A stretch of DNA of 12,295 bases, from the NCBI GenBank assembly GCA_026993045.1, contig JALWWR010000188.1, positions 1-12,295 of the forward strand, read 5' to 3'. The DNA comes from Thermodesulfatator sp. (GTDB lineage Bacteria > Desulfobacterota > Thermodesulfobacteria > Thermodesulfobacteriales > Thermodesulfobacteriaceae). The translations under genes were made by a program, and so were the position numbers. Below, piece by piece: positions 7,057 to 12,295 of the stretch (positions are counted from its first letter, which is position 1; every line of letters begins with the position of its first letter). The notes under the pieces were generated by a model. That model saw only the letters and a list, made by a program, of their open reading frames with translations. It was not told the origin of the DNA and searched no databases.

Positions 7057-7960
7057 GGGGTTCTCTAAGGAAGTCGGCCAAGAGGAAGGCGATCCGAACC
7101 TTGGTTCGGGAGCGGACCTCTCCTCCTTGAGCCTGTCTTTCGAGGAAGGCCCGGACTCGGTCTCGGTCTTCTTCAGACAAAGAAAGCCCCTCGCCTTGGA
7201 GTTTAAAAAGGAAACGACGATATTCTTTTTCAAGGGGCCGCCTCCTTTCCCAGACTCCTGAAAAAAAGCGCACCTCCGCGGGATAGCCCCGAGAAAATAG
7301 ATAGTTAAAAAGGATCACCGCCCCAGGACTCCGTTTCCGGGGCGAGCGCTTGAAAAGCTCTTCCAAGAGCTTTTGGTAAAGCTCGTTTTCCCGTAAACCA
7401 GCCCACTGGACCAGCCCCAGGAAACGTTTGGTAACCTTTAGGATCCGGTCTACCTGAGAAAGATCATTAAGGAGGGGGGTAAGAGAAACAAAGACCGTAT
7501 CAAAGGTCCGCGGTGGGGTATATTCCCGCCAGTCCGCCTGAACCAGACGGATATTCTCTAGCCCAGCCGCTCGCCTCTTTTCTTCCAGTTTTTCTAACAT
7601 CTTGGGGGAAATATCTAAGGCCCAAACCTCTTTCACCCGCGGGGCAAAGCGCAAGGCATAGGTGCCGGTACCGCAAGCCAGATCCAAGACCACCTTAGAA
7701 GGCGAGAGGGCCCCGGCCTCTTCCAAAGAGGCCACGATCTCTTCCACCATGGAGCGATAAAAAGCTTGTTCCTCCAGGTCGTCGTAGCCCTCGGCTATCT
7801 GGTCCCAAAAATCCGGTTTAAGGAAAAGCTCATCTTCCCGAGACCGAAAACGTTTCTGATAGGCCTTCCAGAAGGCTGGGGTAAAAGGATCTTCCTTAAA
7901 AGGGGCTCTCCCGAGCCTCCTTTTGACTAGGGGCCGGCGCCCCCATATCCCCTTTTTCAA
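7043..7960 (-). CDS. Class I SAM-dependent methyltransferase, substrate unknown
   Basis: The 305-residue protein has a Rossmann-fold methyltransferase core. Motif I VLDLACGTGT (91-100) binds SAM, an acidic strand end at Asp116 in 'EVWALDIS' would contact the ribose, and Asp133 in 'VQADW' would lie near the adenine. The N-terminal 60 residues carry an aromatic pattern (TPAFWKAYQKRF, then 'FWDQIAEGYDDLEEQ') that precedes the core. The C-terminal 130 residues are strongly basic and rich in Arg. The start is TTG at 7960, chosen because GGGAG lies about eight bases upstream and no better ATG opens the frame. It follows nusB by 13 bases, so it is probably co-transcribed with the riboflavin and nusB genes. 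The basic C-terminus might suit an RNA or acidic substrate, but that is a guess. Small-molecule and protein substrates are equally possible. Confidence 0.85.
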   Translation of the reverse strand: MKKGIWGRRPLVKRRLGRAPFKEDPFTPAFWKAYQKRFRSREDELFLKPDFWDQIAEGYDDLEEQAFYRSMVEEIVASLEEAGALSPSKVVLDLACGTGTYALRFAPRVKEVWALDISPKMLEKLEEKRRAAGLENIRLVQADWREYTPPRTFDTVFVSLTPLLNDLSQVDRILKVTKRFLGLVQWAGLRENELYQKLLEELFKRSPRKRSPGAVILFNYLFSRGYPAEVRFFSGVWERRRPLEKEYRRFLFKLQGEGLSLSEEDRDRVRAFLERQAQGGEVRSRTKVRIAFLLADFLREPLAFA

Positions 7961-7973
7961 ACTAGGGCTCCCT

Positions 7974-8408
7974 TTAACTTTTTAAGGCCTGGGCAGCCTT
8001 TTCCTGGCGCACTTCTTCCCGATAAATGGCATCCAAGATCCCGTTTACAAAGGCTGGGGAGTCTTCGGTCCCAAACTCTTTGGCCAACTCGATGGCCTCG
8101 TTGATGGAAACCTTGGGGGGAATATCCGGGCGAAAGAGCATCTCGTAAGTAGCCAAACGCAAAATGTTACGGTCCGTAACCGTCATCCGATCTAGGCGCC
8201 AGTGTTCCGAATGGCGTTGAATAACTTGGTCAACTTCTTCTTGATGTTCCACCACCCCAGCCACCAATTCTTCCGCAAACTCCAAGGCCGGAGAGGGCGG
8301 ATTCAGATAGCGGTAGTTGTGAAGGGCCTCTTCCAGAGATAGGTTCCCTACCTCTTTTTGATAAAGGATCTGAAGGGCTATCTGCCGGCTCCGGTGTCTC
8401 AACCCCAC
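7974..8408 (-). CDS. nusB: Transcription antitermination factor NusB
   Basis: NusB pairs with NusE (ribosomal protein S10) on boxA RNA and supports antitermination and processing of rRNA transcripts in the cytoplasm. The protein is all-helical by pattern and 144 residues long, normal for the family. The N-terminus RHRSRQIALQILYQKEVG matches the conserved start of NusB ('R-x-x-A-L-Q-x-L-Y'). The C-terminal part contains PPKVSINEAIELAKEFG and 'FVNGILDAI', both highly characteristic. The start is GTG at 8408, with a GGAG about ten bases upstream; a TTG two codons later is an alternative. It lies 24 bases after ribH, an arrangement common in many bacteria, and the two are probably on one message. 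Confidence 0.95.
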   Translation of the reverse strand: MGLRHRSRQIALQILYQKEVGNLSLEEALHNYRYLNPPSPALEFAEELVAGVVEHQEEVDQVIQRHSEHWRLDRMTVTDRNILRLATYEMLFRPDIPPKVSINEAIELAKEFGTEDSPAFVNGILDAIYREEVRQEKAAQALKS

Positions 8409-8432
8409 CGAATTTGAACTCCGCCGCGAGCC

Positions 8433-8900
8433 TTAGCCCAACTTGGAAAGGAGGTTGGCCATTTCTAGAGCGGCCATAGCGGCCTCAAAACCCTTGTTTC
8501 CGGCCTTGGTGCCGGCCCGCTCCACCGCCTGCTCGATGGTATCGGTGGTAAGGACCCCGAATATAATGGGCACCCCGGTCTCCATAGAGGCTTGGGCAAT
8601 GCCTTTGGCACATTCCGAGGCCACATAATCAAAATGGGGGGTGGCTCCCCGGATAATAGCCCCCAAACAGACCACCGCGTCATAGCCTCCGCTCTGGGCC
8701 ATTCTCTTGGCCACCAGGGGAATTTCAAAGGAGCCCGGAACCCAAACGATGGTCACATCTTCGGACTTTACCCCGTGACGGGAAAAGGCGTCGAGGGCCC
8801 CTTTCAAGAGCTCCTGGCTTATAAAGGCGTTAAACCTCCCTACCACCAATCCGAACCTAAGCCCTTCTCCCCGATATTCTCCTTGGATCTCTTTCGGCAT
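8433..8900 (-). CDS. ribH: 6,7-dimethyl-8-ribityllumazine synthase
   Basis: RibH condenses 3,4-dihydroxy-2-butanone 4-phosphate with the ribitylamino-uracil intermediate to give lumazine, the penultimate step to riboflavin. The protein is 155 residues, normal for the family. It shows GRFNAFI with Phe23, the VPGSFEIP loop (54-61), [14 protein letters not shown] with the catalytic His89, and Arg128 in [13 protein letters not shown], which binds phosphate. The start ATG at 8900 is preferred over an in-frame ATG at 8969: the GGAGGAGGTC ribosome site lies just before it, and this length aligns with known RibH. Its ATG shares one base with the TAA of ribBA (TAATG), so the two are translationally coupled. 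It receives its four-carbon substrate from the RibB half of that neighbour. Confidence 0.97.
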   Translation of the reverse strand: MPKEIQGEYRGEGLRFGLVVGRFNAFISQELLKGALDAFSRHGVKSEDVTIVWVPGSFEIPLVAKRMAQSGGYDAVVCLGAIIRGATPHFDYVASECAKGIAQASMETGVPIIFGVLTTDTIEQAVERAGTKAGNKGFEAAMAALEMANLLSKLG

Positions 8901-10126
8901 TATGACCTCCTCCAATCTCTTCCCCACTCCAAAACATTTAAAAGATGCCCCATCTTTTCCTGTTTGCACTTTAGATAACGGTAATTTTCTTCGTGGGGCG
9001 GGATCTCGATGGGCACCCTTTCCACCACCTTGAGTCCGTAGCCCTCCAATCCTACGATCTTTTTGGGATTGTTGGTCATAAGACGCATGCGGCGGACCCC
9101 CAGGTCACGTAAGATCTGGGCCCCAATCCCGTAATCTCTAAGATCCGCCTTAAAGCCTAAGGCCTCGTTGGCCTCTACGGTATCCTTTCCTTGGTCCTGC
9201 AGGGCGTAAGCCTTGAGTTTGTTTAAAAGGCCGATGCCGCGGCCCTCCTGGCGGAGGTAAAGGAGCACTCCTCGTCCTTCCTCGGCAATCATCTCCAGGG
9301 CCCGCATCAGCTGGGGACCGCAATCACAACGCAAAGAACCAAAAACGTCTCCGGTAAGGCACTCCGAATGCACCCGCACCAACACCGGCCCTTCTCCCAG
9401 ATCTCCTTTAACCAAGGCCACGTGCACGTGGGGATCCACCTGATTGGTGTAGGCGTATAGGCGAAACTCCCCCCAAGGGGTGGGTAAACGGGTCTCCACT
9501 TCTTTTCGGACCAGAGACTCGGTTCGCAAACGGTAAGCGATGAGGTCTCGAATGGTAACGATCTTGAGGCCGTGTTCCACGGCGAATTTTTCTAGATCCG
9601 GCAAGCGGGCCATGGTGCCATCGTCTTTCATGATCTCGCAAATCACCCCCGCCGGCCGCAGCCCGGCCAGACGGGCCAGATCCACGGAAGCCTCGGTATG
9701 TCCGGCCCGAACCAGGACCCCTCCTCGACGGGCCTGAATGGGAAAGATATGGCCTGGGGTTACCACGTCTTCTGGCCCGCTTTGAGGATCAATGGCCACC
9801 TTGATAGTGTGGGCCCGATCGTGGGCGGAGATGCCAGTGGTAACCCCGTAACGGGCTTCGATGGACACCGTAAAGGCAGTGTCAAAACGGGTTCCATGGC
9901 GACGGGGCTGCATAGGAAGCTGGAGCCTCTCTACGTCTTCTGGAGTCAAGGTGAGACAGATAAGGCCCCGCCCGTATTTGGCCATGAAATTGATGGCCTC
10001 CGGGGTGACCTTTTCAGCGGCCATCACTAGATCCCCTTCATTTTCGCGGTCCTCATCGTCCACCACGATGATCATCCGACCGGCCCGCAGTTCCTCTAGG
10101 GCCTCTTCGATGGTGGCTATGGGCAT
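8900..10126 (-). CDS. ribBA: Bifunctional 3,4-dihydroxy-2-butanone 4-phosphate synthase / GTP cyclohydrolase II
   Basis: This fused enzyme starts both branches of riboflavin synthesis: the RibB half turns ribulose 5-phosphate into dihydroxybutanone phosphate, and the RibA half opens GTP. With the start at 10126 the protein has 408 residues, standard for RibBA. The RibB half (about 1-200) has [12 protein letters not shown] (23-34), [10 protein letters not shown], and [12 protein letters not shown] with His143 and Glu145. The RibA half (about 205-400) has the three zinc cysteines Cys266, Cys277 and Cys279, then RQEGRGIGL and [10 protein letters not shown], with TNNPKKI near the end. Both halves therefore look active. 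The frame is open to an ATG at 10201 and one at 10150. The ATG at 10126 is preferred because GGGGAGG lies six bases before it and the mapped -10 box would put transcription downstream of the other two. Confidence 0.97.
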   Translation of the reverse strand: MPIATIEEALEELRAGRMIIVVDDEDRENEGDLVMAAEKVTPEAINFMAKYGRGLICLTLTPEDVERLQLPMQPRRHGTRFDTAFTVSIEARYGVTTGISAHDRAHTIKVAIDPQSGPEDVVTPGHIFPIQARRGGVLVRAGHTEASVDLARLAGLRPAGVICEIMKDDGTMARLPDLEKFAVEHGLKIVTIRDLIAYRLRTESLVRKEVETRLPTPWGEFRLYAYTNQVDPHVHVALVKGDLGEGPVLVRVHSECLTGDVFGSLRCDCGPQLMRALEMIAEEGRGVLLYLRQEGRGIGLLNKLKAYALQDQGKDTVEANEALGFKADLRDYGIGAQILRDLGVRRMRLMTNNPKKIVGLEGYGLKVVERVPIEIPPHEENYRYLKCKQEKMGHLLNVLEWGRDWRRS

Positions 10127-10230
10127 ATCACGCCTCCCCAAAAAGGTCATTTTATTATAGCTTAGCTTAAATAAGCTTAAAGAGCGCTTGGCTTTTTGCA
10201 AAGAAGAAACTTCCAGCTCAGAGGAAACCG
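10127..10230. other. Divergent intergenic region between ribBA and murJ
   Basis: This 104-base stretch is the only gap over 50 bases in the window. It holds the ribBA leader, its promoter with dyad, and the murJ ribosome site (10220-10225). It is AT-richer than the flanking genes. I see no RNA gene, riboswitch fold or terminator in it. Confidence 0.6.
10147..10181 (-). promoter_or_regulatory. ribBA promoter with a dyad in the spacer
   Basis: TATAAT at 10159-10154 is a perfect -10 box on the - strand. A weak -35 (TTTAAG, 10181-10176) lies 16 bases upstream. Transcription would start near 10147, leaving a leader of about 20 bases before the ATG at 10126. The spacer includes an inverted repeat, AGCTTA and TAAGCT separated by AA (10164-10177), that could be an operator. 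The leader is far too short to hold an FMN riboswitch. Confidence 0.6.
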
Positions 10231-11772
10231 GTGTCTAAATCTTTGGGTAGCGCCTCTAAAGTCGCCTCCGGGGCCCGCTCCGTAACGGTGGCCGTTATCA
10301 TAAGCCGCCTTCTGGGGCTTATTCGAGAGCAGGTCCTGGCCGGCTTTTTTGGGGCCAGCTGGCAAATGGACGCCTTCGTGGTGGCCTATCGGATCCCCAA
10401 CCTCCTGCGGGACCTTTTCGCCGAGGGGGCTTTAGGGATGGCCTTTACTAAGGTCTTCAGCTCTTACCAAGAACTTTACGGACGGAAAAAGGCCTTCGAG
10501 GTGGCCTCGGAGGCCCTAACTTCCCTGGGCCTCCTAATCTTGGGCCTGGTAGTAGTAGGAGAAATCTTAGCCCCGGGACTGGTAAAGCTTTTGGCCCCGG
10601 AATTTAAGAGCGTTCCGGGGAAATTTGAGCTCACCGTAACCCTCACCCGGATCATGTGGCCTTTCCTCTTTTTCATAAGTCTCGCAGCCATCTTGGCAGG
10701 GATGTTAAACAGTCTGGGGGTCTTTTTCTGGCCGGCCTTGTCCTCGGCCCTCTTCAATCTTTTCACCATCCTGGGAGGAGTGAGCCTTTATTTTCTCTTC
10801 AGAGCCGTAGGGCAACCGGAGATATTAGGGATGGGGCTAGCAGTCCTTGGGGGAGGGCTCCTGCAGGCCGCCTTTCAAGGGCCCTTTCTAAAAAGGCGGG
10901 GCTTTTCCTTTGCCTTTCGGTTAAGGCCTCAAAGCCCGGCCCTTAAAGAAATCTTCCTCCTCATGGGGCCTGCGGTGCTAGGGCTTTCAGCGGTCCAGAT
11001 CAACGTGTTCATCAACACTTATTTTGCCACCTCCTGCGGACCGGGGGCGGTTTCCTGGCTGGCCTACGCCTTCAGACTCATGTATGTCCCCTTGGGGCTT
11101 TTTGGCGTAGGGCTCTCTTTGGCCCTTCTTCCTGAGACCAGCCGACAAGCCGCCCGGCGGGATTTCAAAGCCCTCAAACACACCTATATCTCCTCCCTGC
11201 TGGTAGGCCTGAGTTTGTCTCTGCCCTCGGCGGTGGGGCTAGCTTTACTAGCCCGGCCCATCGTGGCCCTTATCTTCGAACACGGGAAGTTTAGCCCCCA
11301 GGACACCCTTAACACCGCCCAAGCCCTGTTCTTTTTTGCCTTGGGGCTTCCCTCCTACAGTGTGAGCAAGGCTACGGTGCCGGTCTTTTACGCCCTAGGA
11401 CACACCTTGATCCCCGCCCTAGGAAGCTTCTTGGCCGTGGGGATTAACGTCCTTTTTGTGGTCCTGACTCTGCCCTATCTGAATTTTAAGGCCATCGCTT
11501 TAGGGACTTCTTTGGGCCTTTTAGGACAAAGTATTTTCCTTTTGGGCCTTTTTAGTTATAAAATAAGAGGATTACCTTTTAAAATTTTCTTTTTCAGGCT
11601 TTTTAAATTGGTGCTGGAAGCGGGTTTAATGGGAGGAATAGCCCTTTTAGGAAGGGAATGGGTGCCGGTCTATCTCCTGATCCCCCTTTGCGCCCTCTTT
11701 TATCTGGCCTTAATAAAACTCTGGGGACCAGAGGAAGGTCTGCTATTTTGGAAACGGCGAAGGTCCCAATGA
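10231..11772 (+). CDS. murJ: Lipid II flippase MurJ (MviN)
   Basis: MurJ moves the peptidoglycan precursor lipid II across the cytoplasmic membrane. The protein has 513 residues and about 14 hydrophobic helices, as in the family. Residues that match the essential set of the E. coli protein are visible at an offset of eight: Arg26, Arg32, Asp47 and Arg60, within [18 protein letters not shown] and [22 protein letters not shown]. The start is GTG at 10231, with AGAGGA about five bases upstream; this N-terminus lines up with known MurJ. The stop TGA (11770-11772) overlaps the ATG of the next gene. It is divergent from ribBA across 104 bases, and I see no convincing + strand promoter there. Confidence in the family is high. 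Confidence 0.96.
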   Translation: MSKSLGSASKVASGARSVTVAVIISRLLGLIREQVLAGFFGASWQMDAFVVAYRIPNLLRDLFAEGALGMAFTKVFSSYQELYGRKKAFEVASEALTSLGLLILGLVVVGEILAPGLVKLLAPEFKSVPGKFELTVTLTRIMWPFLFFISLAAILAGMLNSLGVFFWPALSSALFNLFTILGGVSLYFLFRAVGQPEILGMGLAVLGGGLLQAAFQGPFLKRRGFSFAFRLRPQSPALKEIFLLMGPAVLGLSAVQINVFINTYFATSCGPGAVSWLAYAFRLMYVPLGLFGVGLSLALLPETSRQAARRDFKALKHTYISSLLVGLSLSLPSAVGLALLARPIVALIFEHGKFSPQDTLNTAQALFFFALGLPSYSVSKATVPVFYALGHTLIPALGSFLAVGINVLFVVLTLPYLNFKAIALGTSLGLLGQSIFLLGLFSYKIRGLPFKIFFFRLFKLVLEAGLMGGIALLGREWVPVYLLIPLCALFYLALIKLWGPEEGLLFWKRRRSQ

Positions 11773-12295
11773 ATCTTCCCGAAAAGGCCCTTAATTTATT
11801 GGAAGAGGTCTACCAAAAGATAGACTCCGAGGAACTCCGGGCCAAACTCTCCCTGATCCAAAAGGCTTACCAGCTCCTGTATCAAGAATATAACAAGGAT
11901 TATCTCACCGGTCTTTATAATCGGAGGGCCTTTGAAGAAGCTCTGGCCCAGTTTATAGAAAGGGCCCAGAGGGAACAAAGTTCCTTCACCCTACTCCTTT
12001 TAGATCTAGACCATTTCAAACGCTTGAACGATACTTATGGGCACGACTTTGGCGACCAGGTCTTGCGAGAGGTGGGCCGGACTTTGCGGGAAACGCTTCG
12101 TAAAATCGACCTCCCAGCCCGTTACGGGGGAGAGGAGTTTGCGGTCCTCCTTCCCGGAACTGGCAGTCTGGGGGGCTTTGGGGCGGCCCGGCGCCTTAAA
12201 GAGGCCCTGGAAGGCCTGAGGTGGGAAACCCCCAAACCTTTAAGGATCTCGGTGAGCATCGGAGGGGCCACCTTTCACCCCTATTATCGGTTGGA
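11769..12295 (+). CDS. Diguanylate cyclase (GGDEF domain), 3' end missing
   Basis: This gene begins with the ATG of an ATGA overlap with murJ, with AAGG about five bases before it inside murJ. It runs off the right edge after 175 codons. Residues 1-42 form a helical, charged stretch without a membrane segment or recognisable sensor. The GGDEF domain starts at DYLTGLYNRRAF (44-55) and has DLDHFKRLND (79-88) with metal and base contacts. The active site GGEEF spans 120-124, so the domain should be a working cyclase making c-di-GMP from two GTP. An I-site RKID (111-114) lies five residues before it, the spacing seen in PleD, so product inhibition is likely. Whether a further domain follows cannot be seen. 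A c-di-GMP maker linked to a cell-wall flippase is not a standard pairing. Confidence 0.93.
   Translation, partial: MNLPEKALNLLEEVYQKIDSEELRAKLSLIQKAYQLLYQEYNKDYLTGLYNRRAFEEALAQFIERAQREQSSFTLLLLDLDHFKRLNDTYGHDFGDQVLREVGRTLRETLRKIDLPARYGGEEFAVLLPGTGSLGGFGAARRLKEALEGLRWETPKPLRISVSIGGATFHPYYRL

Noticed and set aside
8433..8969. Longer ribH starting at the ATG at 8969
   Set aside because: The extra 23 residues lie inside the ribBA gene, do not resemble RibH, and lack a ribosome site; ATG 8900 has a strong one.
9698..10030. Open frame on the + strand opposite ribBA
   Set aside because: It is antisense to the highly conserved RibB half and has no protein features of its own.
10127..10201. Longer ribBA starting at 10201 or 10150
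   Set aside because: The extra residues lie across the predicted promoter, upstream of the likely transcription start, and RibBA proteins begin at the equivalent of 10126.
10127..10230. FMN riboswitch or small RNA between ribBA and murJ
   Set aside because: The gap is only 104 bases, and the ribBA leader would be about 20 bases. No FMN-type conserved blocks are seen.
12037..12219. Open frame on the + strand in another phase near the right edge
   Set aside because: It is out of phase with the GGDEF frame, which carries all the conserved motifs across the same bases.

Overview
The window looks like chromosomal DNA of a Gram-negative, probably thermophilic anaerobe. The proteins are rich in Lys, Glu and Arg and the genes are tightly packed. 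A type IV pilus/type II secretion ATPase, the order ribBA-ribH-nusB, and an MshEN/GGDEF pairing would fit Desulfobacterota or Thermodesulfobacteriota. This placement is inference from gene content and composition. No marker gene such as rRNA is present to fix it. I see no tRNA, rRNA, insertion sequence, prophage or CRISPR array.

Layout. Positions 3-2811 (+ strand) hold the 3' end of a small, possibly CheW-like gene, then a long PilB/GspE-type ATPase. That ATPase carries an extra TPR-like N-terminus and an MshEN domain. It ends tail to tail on a gene block of the opposite strand, sharing four bases with it.

Positions 10126 down to 2808 (- strand) form a nearly gapless run of seven genes: ribBA, ribH, nusB, a class I methyltransferase, and a three-gene ABC cassette. 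The cassette is a GldA-like ATPase, a single protein that joins a GldF-like permease to a GldG-like domain, and a membrane-anchored DUF4340 protein. The longest gap in the run is 42 bases. A plausible promoter sits in that gap and could let the cassette be expressed separately from the riboflavin/nusB genes.

Positions 10127-10230 are a short divergent intergenic region. It holds a good ribBA promoter with a small dyad in its spacer. Positions 10231-12295 (+ strand) hold murJ (lipid II flippase) and the start of a diguanylate cyclase gene, overlapping as ATGA. The cyclase runs off the right edge.

How the genes fit together. RibBA and RibH supply the early branches and the lumazine step of riboflavin synthesis; ribD and riboflavin synthase are not here. 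NusB is the usual neighbour. The ABC cassette is the least understood part: relatives of GldAFG with a DUF4340 partner occur outside gliding bacteria with no settled function. At the two ends of the window, a c-di-GMP producer (GGDEF with an I-site) and a possible c-di-GMP sensor (MshEN on the pilus ATPase) suggest second-messenger control of surface behaviour. Their link is inferred, not shown.
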